This document shows, one piece after another, positions 9,712 through 18,300 of a DNA stretch of 64,000 bases. How positions within the stretch are numbered: position 1 is the stretch's first letter; every line of letters begins with the position of its first letter. This stretch comes from Salinimicrobium soli (GTDB taxonomy: Bacteria > Bacteroidota > Bacteroidia > Flavobacteriales > Flavobacteriaceae), in NCBI RefSeq assembly GCF_048323655.1, contig NZ_JBLUWW010000001.1, positions 620,001-684,000 on the forward strand, in the 5' to 3' direction. The notes under the pieces were generated by a model that did not search any database, was not told where the DNA came from, and worked only from the letters and a program-made list of their open reading frames with translations. Made by a program: the position numbers and the translations under genes.

Positions 9712-9942
9712 TTATTTCTTTGTTTTATCTGTGGTTTTTAATTCACGATTCATGGAGTGTTGTGCAAAGACTATACAGCCTTCACTTAAAACTAAAGTTT
9801 CTGAATGAAGAAAGGTGATATTTTCACCGGAAACCCTATGAATAAAGGGTTTAGAGAAGAACTAATTCTTTTTGGCTCATCCGTAACAAGGCGTCATTCC
9901 GTCAAAAAGTCTGCAAATACGTCAGGTCGCTGAGGATTTTCA

Positions 9943-10485
9943 TTAATGAACAGGTCTTTTCCGGATTTCGGCCAGCTTTAATTTTCCGCGTTGAACCTGG
10001 TAACAGGCTCTCATAAGAAGTTTGAATTCTCCACCCTGGAGCGCTTCAGTAAGAGCTTCCATCTCCGGAATGTAACGCCTTGCAAAATCGGGATCATTCT
10101 CAATTATATCCCTGGTGTTGTCTACGACATCGGCAAGCTTTATGGTTTTAGCAGCCTGGCTCATATTGGCCTGCCTTTTAACTTCCCTTTCCTTCCGACT
10201 TTTGCGGTTAAGGTCAGGGTAATTCTCCTTTATGAACTCATCCGTTAACTCATCCACAAGAGTGGCCACTGTACTCCCGAATTTCCGCTGAATGTCTTCC
10301 AGAGAAACGGGGGTGTCTTCTACCACATCATGAAGATAAGCAGCACAGACCATTTCAGTAGTATGTGGAACGGTCTTCACCATCGTCGCCACCCGGATAG
10401 GGTGTTCTATATAGCTTTCTCCCGTATATTTCCGCAACTGCGAAGCATGCGCATTACGGGCAAATTCCAATGCCTCTTCTTCCAT
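9943..10485 (-). CDS. HD-domain protein, RelA/SpoT hydrolase-like (MESH1-like)
   Basis: A 180-residue cytosolic protein made up almost entirely of one HD domain. Metal ligands typical of ppGpp hydrolases are visible: H13, H28 (in YIEHPIRVA), the H52-D53 pair in LHDVVED, the E56-D57 pair, and a later KLADVVDNTRD segment near 117-127. There is no synthetase, TGS or ACT domain, so it resembles stand-alone small alarmone hydrolases. Its true substrate (ppGpp, another phosphorylated nucleotide) is not provable from sequence. It is followed by a 230-bp gap and proC, and no shared operon is apparent. Confidence 0.8.
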   Translation of the reverse strand: MEEEALEFARNAHASQLRKYTGESYIEHPIRVATMVKTVPHTTEMVCAAYLHDVVEDTPVSLEDIQRKFGSTVATLVDELTDEFIKENYPDLNRKSRKEREVKRQANMSQAAKTIKLADVVDNTRDIIENDPDFARRYIPEMEALTEALQGGEFKLLMRACYQVQRGKLKLAEIRKRPVH

Positions 10486-10578
10486 AACAAGGTTTTTCTA
10501 TAAAATAACATTTTTGAAAGCTGATTCAAAATTGAACAGCAACAAATCAGTAGGTTTGGGAGCGGAACGTACTTTAAT

Positions 10579-10932
10579 CTACCCTTTTTTCAGTTTAGCA
10601 CCTACCGGAATTGAACAATCGTGATAAGGTTCCCCATGCGGCGGATTCAGTTCGGGTGTCTTATCAAGCCGAATAGGAGAGACCGAAGTAGAAGGTAGTT
10701 TGGAAACAGGAGTTTGATTCGCCGTGGCCGAGTTCAAAGGCGCTCCTACGGGAAGATCACAACGATGACCCGGTAAACCATGTGCAGGATTTACTTTTAA
10801 GCTGTCAGTTTTTGCTTCCACTTTTTGAGTGGTAGTGTTAATAGCTTCGGCCGGTGGTGTTTTTTGTTCTTCTTCCTTACAACCAATAAACGCTGCCAAA
10901 AGCATTACGGAAAAAAATAGTTTCATTTTCAT
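10579..10932 (-). CDS. Small lipoprotein with two NPxHGxPxHxC repeats
   Basis: Uncharacterised 117-residue lipoprotein with a signal peptide and a lipobox cysteine at C18 (AFIGC). After a low-complexity linker it has two copies of the motif N-P-x-H-G-x-P-x-H-x-C-x-[IL]-P-V-G-A-x-L, at residues 48-66 and 96-114. Each copy keeps two histidines and one cysteine (H51, H56, C58; H99, H104, C106), which could bind a metal or cofactor; that is inference. I recall similar repeats in other Flavobacteriia proteins, but know of no assigned function. Its start lies 6 bases after the stop of the DUF1028 gene, so the two are almost certainly co-transcribed. Confidence 0.75.
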   Translation of the reverse strand: MKMKLFFSVMLLAAFIGCKEEEQKTPPAEAINTTTQKVEAKTDSLKVNPAHGLPGHRCDLPVGAPLNSATANQTPVSKLPSTSVSPIRLDKTPELNPPHGEPYHDCSIPVGAKLKKG

Positions 10933-10938
10933 AGCTTG

Positions 10939-11934
10939 TTATTTTAAATTAATTATGGTTTTGAGATCTTCTTCTGAAGTTTTCAGAAGACCGCTGGAAG
11001 GCAATCTTCTTGTCATTTCCCTCCAATTAGGATCTTCTGAAAATACCGCTTTAAAAAGAGGGAGAGCTTCCTCAACCCTTCCGGTGTTGGCCAGAGTTAC
11101 AGCCGTCCAATATTTCATTTCAAGATTATCAGGGTACATTTCCATGGCCTTCCCATATTGTTTGAGAGCTTCCTCTATATTTTCCCTTTCCAGGGCAAGG
11201 TCACCTTTGTTCATGAACTCATAAGCTCTTGCCACTTTTAAAAGACGCTCCAATTCAACGAGGGGTTCTTCATGATCATCAACCCGAAGATCTATCTTTT
11301 TATCCTCCCAGGGATTTTCCACTTTCATAGCACCTACTACTATTAATGCTGCTGACTGTTTTCCTCTAATATCACCTCCGGCCGTCTGCGCAGCCTTCAG
11401 CACCTCCAGCACACGTTCAGCAAGTGGCAGGTGAGCATTGCTCCTAAAAGCCTGTTCCATGGCAGGCACTACATCCTGGTTGAGCATCATATTTGCCTGC
11501 ACTGAAAAATTCTTTCCGCTTATATCTCCTGCCGCCTCCACGCAATTCGCTCCTGTAAAAGCTGCTGAATTTCCTTTGGCATCCAAAAATGCCACCTGAC
11601 GAAATTCTTTTCCGGGATCCTGTGCAATTAAAATTCCGAGAGCTTCCGAAGCGTTTTTACCTCCTTCCATCAAGTCCAGACCCTCAGGTCCGTAGGCCGG
11701 ATTAACGAAACTCTGGGTGGCTACCACCCCAACCCCCGATCTTCCCCAGGGAACCGAAGTTCCAACCGAGAACCAGTGACTTTGTACGCCAACAGCCATT
11801 TCCCCTGTAACTGTATCCCTTGCAACAATAGAAAATGTATGTGCAAAATCATCTTTTTTGATGGTATAGTTTTGAGAACGTACAACTCCAAAAAAGATTA
11901 CGAATACGGCAAGAAGAAATAATTTTTTCATCAT
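10939..11934 (-). CDS. Secreted DUF1028 protein with TPR-like tail
   Basis: 331 residues with a signal peptide (1-20). Residues about 28-225 match the DUF1028 family, with the characteristic start HTFSIVARDTVTGEMAVGVQS and VGVVATQSFVNPAYGPEGLDLM. DUF1028 proteins have an Ntn-hydrolase-like fold and no settled substrate. The rest (about 230-320) is helical and TPR-like, with ALKQYGKAMEMYPDNLEMKYW followed by a second repeat-like segment. It is the first gene of a two-gene unit with the small NPxHGxPxHxC lipoprotein. Function is unknown beyond likely periplasmic location. Confidence 0.85.
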   Translation of the reverse strand: MMKKLFLLAVFVIFFGVVRSQNYTIKKDDFAHTFSIVARDTVTGEMAVGVQSHWFSVGTSVPWGRSGVGVVATQSFVNPAYGPEGLDLMEGGKNASEALGILIAQDPGKEFRQVAFLDAKGNSAAFTGANCVEAAGDISGKNFSVQANMMLNQDVVPAMEQAFRSNAHLPLAERVLEVLKAAQTAGGDIRGKQSAALIVVGAMKVENPWEDKKIDLRVDDHEEPLVELERLLKVARAYEFMNKGDLALERENIEEALKQYGKAMEMYPDNLEMKYWTAVTLANTGRVEEALPLFKAVFSEDPNWREMTRRLPSSGLLKTSEEDLKTIINLK

Positions 11935-12094
11935 TACGATATTTTAATAAAAATAGGAAAATTTCGCAGATGGGGAACCCGAATGTACGGACTTCATAAT
12001 TTGGGAAGAAATCATCAAAAAATAAGTTTAATCATGGTGAAAAAGCAAGGAAGTTTATAAATTTGCGCCCCGCCTTTGCAAATTGGGATATAAT

Positions 12095-12166
12095 GGCCTC
12101 GTAGTTCAATGGATAGAATAGAAGTTTCCTAAACTTTAGATCCAAGTTCGATTCTTGGCGAGGCTA
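12095..12166 (+). tRNA. tRNA-Arg (anticodon CCT)
   Basis: A cloverleaf can be drawn. The acceptor GGCCTCG pairs with CGAGGCT (first pair G-U). The D arm is GTTC...GAAT. The anticodon stem GAAGT/ACTTT holds the loop TTCCTAA, giving anticodon CCT. The T arm is CCAAG-TTCGATT-CTTGG, and the discriminator is A; CCA is not encoded. It reads AGG codons. A possible -7 element TAAATTTG lies at 12058-12065, about 30 bases upstream. The rest of the 398-bp gap between 11934 and 12333 shows only this tRNA and the terminator after it. Confidence 0.93.
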
Positions 12167-12188
12167 CTTTTTTAATACCCTTCCATTT

Positions 12189-12223
12189 AAGACCTGTAGG
12201 CACTTGTTTGCAGGTCTTTTTTA
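12189..12223 (+). terminator. Intrinsic terminator after tRNA-Arg
   Basis: AAGACCTG (12189-12196) pairs with CAGGTCTT (12211-12218), followed by TTTT. It closes the tRNA transcript. Confidence 0.8.
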
Positions 12224-12332
12224 TTCCTATTTCAATTGTAAAACCTTAATATTTAGTGAAATAACGTCCAGTTAACATATGCTGGAATTATTAATGATTA
12301 ATTTAAAATTATAACCATAAATTTCAAAAGTT

Positions 12333-12929
12333 ATGAAAATGGAAATTCTAAAAAACAGAGTTATTACAGGGATCTTTAGCCTGATGCTCCTGTTTTCGAC
12401 CAGTACCCTGTTAGCCCAGGATGATGACGATATGCAAAATGATGATGAACAGGAAGTAGAAATAGATGATAAACAGGAATTGGAAAACGATGTCAAAAAA
12501 GCTAAAGCCGCTTTTTTAGCCAACAGTCCCGAAATGAAGGACCTATTCAATAACACTGAGGGATATGTTATCTTCCCCAATGTTGGTAAAGGAGCCTGGA
12601 TCCTGGGTGGTGCCGCAGGTAACGGAATCCTTTATGAAAATGGAAAACTTCAGGGTTATGCTGAAATGCGACAAATAGACATTGGTTTCCAATTTGGAGG
12701 ACAAGCCTATCGTGAGGTAATATTTTTCAGAACCAAAGAAGCTCTTAACAAGTTTAAGCAAGGTAGATTCGGATTCGAGGGAACAGCTTCAGCTGTAATA
12801 ATCGAAGAAGGTAAAGCAAAAAGCGTCAAATTTGAAGATGGAGTTGGGGTTGCTGTGATGCCAAAAGCAGGAGCCATGATTGGAATCTCTGTGGGAGGTC
12901 AGGAATTCGATTATCGTGATGCACAGTAA
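12333..12929 (+). CDS. Exported SYLF (Ysc84-like) domain protein
   Basis: 198 residues with an N-terminal signal peptide (about 1-29, ending LLAQ), then a very acidic stretch rich in Asp/Glu (30-55). The SYLF domain fills residues about 60-198, with the recognisable segments GYVIFPNVGKGAWILGGA, FQFGGQAYREVIFF and GVAVMPKAGAMIG. Bacterial SYLF proteins are thought to bind lipids or membranes, and a periplasmic or outer-membrane-facing role is inferred. It is a stand-alone gene between two terminators. Confidence 0.88.
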   Translation: MKMEILKNRVITGIFSLMLLFSTSTLLAQDDDDMQNDDEQEVEIDDKQELENDVKKAKAAFLANSPEMKDLFNNTEGYVIFPNVGKGAWILGGAAGNGILYENGKLQGYAEMRQIDIGFQFGGQAYREVIFFRTKEALNKFKQGRFGFEGTASAVIIEEGKAKSVKFEDGVGVAVMPKAGAMIGISVGGQEFDYRDAQ

Positions 12930-12956
12930 TGTAAAAATCAACCCAGATTTTATAAC

Positions 12957-12983
12957 AGCCGGATCAAAGATCCGGCTTTTTTT
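12957..12983 (+). terminator. Intrinsic terminator after the SYLF gene
   Basis: AGCCGGATC and GATCCGGCT form nine perfect base pairs around an AAA loop, followed by seven T. Confidence 0.9.
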
Positions 12984-13025
12984 ATCCCGAATTTTTCTTC
13001 TGATTCAACAGAAAAAATGGTAAAT

Positions 13026-13043
13026 GTGTAACAAAAGTTACAC
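13026..13043 (+). promoter_or_regulatory. FNR/CRP-type operator upstream of the sulfur operon
   Basis: Perfect two-fold site GTGTAAC-AAAA-GTTACAC. The layout, two 5-7 bp half-sites separated by four bases, is that of CRP/FNR-superfamily sites. Its centre lies about 40 bp upstream of the start point predicted from the -7-like element at 13064-13071, a class II activator position. No CRP/FNR-family gene is present in the window, so the regulator is unknown. Confidence 0.65.
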
Positions 13044-13063
13044 AAAAAAAGAGTTTCAGGTCT

Positions 13064-13071
13064 TAAATTTA
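13064..13071 (+). promoter_or_regulatory. Candidate -7 element of the sulfur operon promoter
   Basis: TAAATTTA matches seven of eight positions of the Bacteroidota consensus TAnnTTTG. It sits 23 bases before the start codon at 13095. No clear -33 element is seen, which fits a promoter that needs an activator. Confidence 0.45.
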
Positions 13072-13094
13072 CGGTGTACTTTTAAGAAGAAATC

Positions 13095-14363
13095 ATGAAA
13101 AGATTAGTAATCCTTGGAGCCGGTACTGCTGGTACGATGATGGCCAATCATTTGAGGCCCAAACTAAAAAAAACTGAGTGGGAAATCACCATAGTTGACC
13201 AGGAGGAAACGCATTATTATCAACCCGGATTTTTATTTCTGCCGTTCGATCTTTATACCGAGGAACAGGTGAAAAAGGATGGCCGGGATTTTATTCCGAA
13301 AGGAGTGAAATATGTTCAACAAAGCATTGATAAGATCCTTCCGGAAGAAAAGAAGGTGGTTCTGCAAAAAAATGAAATCACTTATGATCTGTTGATCATC
13401 GCCACAGGTTCAAGGATCTCGCCGGAAGAAGTGGAGGGGATGCTTGATGATAACTGGTATAAAAGCGTCTTTGATTTTTACACTTTTGAAGGAGCACTTG
13501 CCCTAAGAGATAAGCTACGGGATTGGGAAGGAGGAAAGCTGGTGGTGCACATCACCGAAATGCCTATTAAATGTCCGGTTGCCCCTTTAGAATTCACCTT
13601 TTTGGCAGATTCTTATTTTCAGAAAAAAGGAATGCGGGAAAAAGTGGACATTACTTACGTAACACCACTTTCCGGCGCATTTACCAAAGAAGTATGTTCC
13701 AGCAAGCTTGGTTATCTTTTGGAGGAGAAGAATGTGAACCTGGAGACAGATTTTGCTATTGAGCGAATAGATAACGAGTGTAAAAAGATCATTGATTATG
13801 CTGAAAGGGAAATAGATTTTGATTTGCTGGTAACTGTTCCTACTAATATGGGAGATCAATGTATTGAGCGCTCCGGATTTGGTGATGATCTCAATTTTGT
13901 TCCAACAGATCCCCGCACCCTGCAATCTAAAGTTCACCCCGATATTTTTGTGATTGGAGACGCCACGAACGTTCCTGCTTCCAAAGCCGGTTCTGTAGCC
14001 CATTTTGAGGCTGAAACTCTTACAGACAACATTTTAAGATATATTGACGGCGAACCTCTGAAAGAGGAATTTGACGGGCATGCCAATTGTTTTATAGAGA
14101 CCGGTCATAATAAGGCTCTACTCATTGATTTCAATTATGAACAGGAGCCAGTGGAGGGAACTTTCCCTTTTGCCAATGTGGGGCCATTAAAACTTCTAAA
14201 GGAAAGTACGTTTAACCACTGGGGGAAATTAGCCTTCAGATGGATCTATTGGAATATGCTACTTAAGGGAATTCCAATTCCTTTTGTAGGTAGAAATATG
14301 AGTTTAAAAGGAAAAAAAATTAATAAAAACTATAGTTATGGAAACTCAATTAGCAGGTCTTAA
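13095..14363 (+). CDS. sqr: Sulfide:quinone oxidoreductase-like flavoprotein
   Basis: FAD-dependent enzyme of 422 residues expected to oxidise sulfide to sulfane sulfur or polysulfide and reduce the quinone pool at the cytoplasmic membrane. The N-terminal dinucleotide fold has GAGTAGTMMA (8-17), the second FAD segment IIATGSR (101-107) and IFVIGDATNVPASKAG (284-299). The two redox cysteines of SQRs are present: C160 in PIKCPVAPLEF and C332 in ANCFIETG. C-terminal aromatic and basic residues (360-400) suit membrane contact. The downstream TusE/DsrC-like gene overlaps its end by 26 bases, which supports a persulfide relay. Subtype among SQRs and flavocytochrome c-like relatives is not settled. 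Confidence 0.85.
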   Translation: MKRLVILGAGTAGTMMANHLRPKLKKTEWEITIVDQEETHYYQPGFLFLPFDLYTEEQVKKDGRDFIPKGVKYVQQSIDKILPEEKKVVLQKNEITYDLLIIATGSRISPEEVEGMLDDNWYKSVFDFYTFEGALALRDKLRDWEGGKLVVHITEMPIKCPVAPLEFTFLADSYFQKKGMREKVDITYVTPLSGAFTKEVCSSKLGYLLEEKNVNLETDFAIERIDNECKKIIDYAEREIDFDLLVTVPTNMGDQCIERSGFGDDLNFVPTDPRTLQSKVHPDIFVIGDATNVPASKAGSVAHFEAETLTDNILRYIDGEPLKEEFDGHANCFIETGHNKALLIDFNYEQEPVEGTFPFANVGPLKLLKESTFNHWGKLAFRWIYWNMLLKGIPIPFVGRNMSLKGKKINKNYSYGNSISRS

Positions 14364-14646
14364 AGTAGACGTAAACAACGAAGGCTATTTAACCGATTTT
14401 TCCCAATGGAACCGAGAGGTTGGGGAACAAATTGCAGCAGCAGAAGGAATAGTTATGACACCACGGCACTGGGAAGTGATAGAATGGCTTCAACAGCAGG
14501 TACAGGCAGGAAAGGAACTTTCTATTCGCGGAATAAAAAAGAGTGGGGTTATTGATATTAAAGAATTCTATGCCCTATTCCCCGGCGGGCCATTAAAAGT
14601 ATCTACGAAAATCGCCGGAGTACCAAAACCAAAAAGTTGTATTTAA
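14338..14646 (+). CDS. TusE/DsrC-family sulfur-carrier protein
   Basis: 102-residue cytosolic sulfur-relay protein. The family core is clear: GYLTDFSQWN (16-25), EGIVMTPRHWEVI (36-48), and the C-terminal arm LFPGGPLKVSTKIAGVPKPKSCI. The penultimate cysteine C101, which carries the persulfide, is kept. The second cysteine of true dissimilatory DsrC, eleven residues earlier, is replaced by T90 in VSTK, so this is a TusE-type or other single-cysteine carrier. It overlaps sqr by 26 bases and is followed 10 bases later by a DsrE-like gene, so transfer of sulfur from SQR-derived persulfide is the likely task (inference). Confidence 0.9.
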   Translation: METQLAGLKVDVNNEGYLTDFSQWNREVGEQIAAAEGIVMTPRHWEVIEWLQQQVQAGKELSIRGIKKSGVIDIKEFYALFPGGPLKVSTKIAGVPKPKSCI

Positions 14647-14656
14647 ACCTAACATC

Positions 14657-15133
14657 ATGACCAAATCTAAAGTCAAAAAGATGCTGTTCATCCTTTCCAA
14701 GGCCAGCATCGAAAATGTATATGCCGCATTCATCATGGCTAATGGAGCCCGCATGGAAGGCATTGAAGCAGAACTGTTTTTTACCTTTTTTGGATTGGAA
14801 GCAATTCAGAAGAAAAAACTGAACAAGCTTCGTGTTGCAACAGTTGGAAATCCTGCGATGCACATTCCAACCATGGTTGGAGGTTTACCAGGTATGGAAG
14901 CCATTGCTACCAAAATGATGAAAAAGGAGATGGATAAACTGGACATGCCGCCCGTTGATGAATTTCTTGAGATTTTATCTGCATCTGGTGTGAAACTTTG
15001 GGGCTGTAAGCTCGCCATAGATATGTTCCATCTTAAGGAAGAAGATTTTATTGATGATCTCAACGGCATACTTACTATCGGTGATTTTTATAACAGGGCC
15101 GATCAGGATGGGGTGCAAATGATTTTTATTTAG
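14657..15133 (+). CDS. DsrE/DsrF-like (DsrE2-type) sulfurtransferase
   Basis: 158-residue protein of the DsrE/F fold. It begins with the beta-strand KKMLFILSKASIENVYAAF and carries one well-placed cysteine, C117, in ASGVKLWGCKLAIDMF, the position of the persulfide-carrying cysteine in DsrE2-type proteins. The stretch at 60-100 is hydrophobic and Met/Gly-rich (MHIPTMVGGLPGMEAI), as in DsrE2-like proteins. Last gene of the SQR-TusE/DsrC-like operon. It probably passes sulfane sulfur to or from the carrier protein; the acceptor is unknown. Confidence 0.85.
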   Translation: MTKSKVKKMLFILSKASIENVYAAFIMANGARMEGIEAELFFTFFGLEAIQKKKLNKLRVATVGNPAMHIPTMVGGLPGMEAIATKMMKKEMDKLDMPPVDEFLEILSASGVKLWGCKLAIDMFHLKEEDFIDDLNGILTIGDFYNRADQDGVQMIFI

Positions 15134-15163
15134 AGTTTTCATAATTAGTAAGTTGGTTATAAG

Positions 15164-15191
15164 GGCCGGATGAGCGATCAACCGGCTTTTA
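15164..15191 (+). terminator. Terminator of the sulfur operon
   Basis: GCCGG pairs with CCGGC, an A-A mismatch follows, and an inner TGA/TCA pair closes a GCGA loop. TTTT follows. It begins about 30 bases after the DsrE-like stop codon. Confidence 0.7.
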
Positions 15192-15342
15192 TGTCTCGTG
15201 AACAGCTTTATAAGAGTTAAGAATATAAGAGTACAGAATTTACTCGTCAGAATCTTATTGGTTCGGCTATCTGGATCAGGTTATCCACCCTTTTAAATTT
15301 TAATTATTTAATGATTACTGTTTTTTCATGATAGAGGGTGGT

Positions 15343-15376
15343 AAAGCCGGCGGAGTTTCTCTGCCGGCTTTTTTTA
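15343..15376 (+). terminator. Second plus-strand terminator, no obvious gene before it
   Basis: AAAGCCGGC (15343-15351) pairs with GCCGGCTTT (15363-15371) and is followed by TTTT. The T-run points to termination of plus-strand transcription. The preceding plus-strand gene already has a terminator at 15164-15191. It may also slow minus-strand transcription from the neighbouring outer-membrane protein gene. Confidence 0.65.
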
Positions 15377-15386
15377 ATGGGAAAAG

Positions 15387-18300
15387 CTAGTATTTAAAAT
15401 TCAGGGTAAAGGCAAGTCGGTTGCCATCTTCGCCGTGATAAAAACCAACATTTGCAGTCATCGCGAGTGCAGCACTTATCCATACAGAGCCTCCGTAGTC
15501 ATTGTGCCATTTGTGAGAAGTTTCATTGTCTGTCCAAACCCTTCCGTAGTCAAATCCGGCAGAGACTCCCACTACAATTGGTATAAATTTGGTGCGAATG
15601 AGCCCCAGGGCGGTGCGCAGATCTGTACTATGGTAAAAAGATCGCTGGCCGTTGAAGCGGTGATTCCTGTACCCGCGAAGGCTGTTATTACCTCCAATGG
15701 TCGCGGCATGGTAGAATTCGTAATCGTTACCCAAGATCACTTCTCCGCCAACCTTAGTGGCTATAGCTGCAAATCCGCTCGGAATTAGTGGGTAATTGAC
15801 AGAAAAGGAAGGTTCAATATAGCCGAACTGGTTTCCGTTAGAATCTATGTTCTGTTTGTAGCCCGCAATCAGATCGAGTCCTGAACCCAGGCTGGGAAAT
15901 GCCTGATTGTTCTTGTTGAGGTAATTGAAATGCATTTCGCCCCCTGCGTATAATTGGGTGTCAAAAATGTCATTTTTGGGGCTGAATTTTTCTGCCAAAA
16001 AACTCTCTTCCTCATAACTAACTTCCTGTGATTCTAAAATGGCGTTGAGTTCAAAACTCGCCCCGGCTTGATTGCGCCAAATTAAAGAAGGGGAAATTTG
16101 CCATTTTTGGAGCTTTACCCGGTTGAATTTTTTTGTGACCTCTGCCTTCTCATAGCTCGTTTCGTTTCCCGTTCCAAAGTAGTTCATGTAATAATTTGGA
16201 CTGGTATAAAGTCCCTGCACACGAAAATTCCAGTTGTAGAAGACATTGGCGAATTCCGCAGAGGCATGCAGGTCAAATCCATTGCTGGCAAAGAAGTAAT
16301 TTGCTGCCAACGAGTATTGGGATGAAAAGGGGTTGTTCGACAGTCCGTAAGTGGTGTACACGTCTTTCACTCCCATGGTAAAGCCGGCGTCCGGAACAAA
16401 ATCTGCAGAAGGAGAAATAGTGTTGACCGAATATTTTCTCTTCAGATAATCATAGTGATTAATATCGTACGAGTCTACCAGCCATTTACGGGATTCTGGA
16501 TTGAGAATCTCATTTTTGGCTGACTTATAGTCGTACAATTTTGCCCTTTTTGGATTAATAAAGTTATAGGTGTCCTTTTCCTCTCCGCCCAGCACCTTCA
16601 GTTTAAGCAGATCATTGCCCTGACCTGAAATTGTGAAGGTGTCCTCGCCGTCAAGACCGTATATCCATACTTCACCTGTTTCTGCCGAATCAAAGGTATT
16701 TCTGAAAGTTTCCCGGTCGTCCTGCAAAATGCTGATCTCGGTTTTACCCTCAGCTTTTCGTTCTATTTTGAATTCATCATTTTGATTAGTTCCGGTAACC
16801 ACCTGGAATTCCTGAAGATAATCATAGTACCTGCGTGCAATGTTCTCCAGGTTTTCCCGTCTTCCTTTTAAAGCATTTTTGATCTTTTCTATTTCCTTCC
16901 CGCGGACTTCCTTCGGAAGGTTCTCAAATGCCTGTTCAATTTTTGCATCTGTAATTTCCTGCTGCAGGAAATTGGCCTGTTCTTTCCAGTTTTCCCATTC
17001 CGAACCGGTCAAAATCCGAAGATCTAAGGGATAACCGGACCAGTTGAACCATTTGAGGTCTTCAATTTCACTATCATAGCTTTGCATTTTCCTTAGACTG
17101 GGAACCGCTGCTTTCAAAAGATCCAGCATGGGTCCGTCATATCTTGAAAAAGCATGGTCCCTATCTCTGGGGATAGGCTCGTATCTTTTTTTGCCGTTTT
17201 CACGGAATTCCGCCCATCGCCATTGGTCCTGGTGCCGGTCCCAATCCCCTATTAGCATGTCAAAAAGCCGTGCCCTAATGAATAAGTCCCTGTCAACGAA
17301 ATTTTCCTTTGATCCTTTTAGCTCCTTGAAAAGATCTGATGAACTGAGAATGTCGTCCGGTTCTCCGAAAATTTTCATATCCCTGTTCTCGTCTCCAACA
17401 TGAGCCTCCAACAGGTAGAGCGCACCGGCATATTCTTCATTGAAGATCCCCAGGGCTTTTTGAGGAGGCAGGTAATAAATTTCAGGTGATGCGTGTAGGA
17501 TACCTGCTGCATCAGATAAGCCGTTGACTGCAAAGGGAGCATAGGGATGTGCGGTGGTAAAGAAATCCAGCACATAACGTTCGGCGACCGTATTATCTGC
17601 AAAATCCCGAATGTAACTGGTCTTCACGAGATCAGCCTGTATGTATTGCAAAGGATCTTTGCGTAGCGCCCTAAGCACGTACTCGTTCTTTTTGTCATTT
17701 TTGAGGCGCAGCGAACGTGATTGTTGACCGCCGCCTTCATAAATGGGCCGAATATTCCCGGAAAGGGAATCCAGGTACAGTATGGGAGCTTTGATTGGAA
17801 GGCTGTAGAGATTACGGTATCTTTTTCCCCATAACCACTCGTAAAAATCTGTTTTTTTGGTTTCTTCCGAAGAATAGATAGAGGCGGTTATGCTGTCTTT
17901 CACCTCTCCCACACTTCGGAAATCTTCTTCCTCAAAAATAGGATGTTCGCGCTCAATTTTTTCTGAATGCAACAAAATACTGTTACCATTCTTCACTTTA
18001 TAAAACTGCACTTCTGAAGACCTGTCATCAAAAATGAGCAATTTTGCATATCCTTTTTCAGCGGCAGCAAATTTACCATTCTTCCCCAGCCGCGCCTTCC
18101 GGGTTGAAGAGGCAGATCCGCTGATGATCTGTGGGTTTCGCTCATTCTTGATGTATTGCAGATTTTGATCCCGACCAGAAACGAAAATAACGTCATTAAA
18201 CTGACTGGCGAGAGTTTCCAGCCTGCCGCGAAGTTCTTTGTATTTGTTATGCTCGAAGGACTGTGGGGTTATCCCAATCACTCTATCAAAAAGTGAAAAA

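Noticed and set aside
9880..9935. Three CGTCA repeats between proC and the HD gene as an operator
   Set aside because: Irregular spacing and no symmetry; chance occurrence in a short gap is likely.
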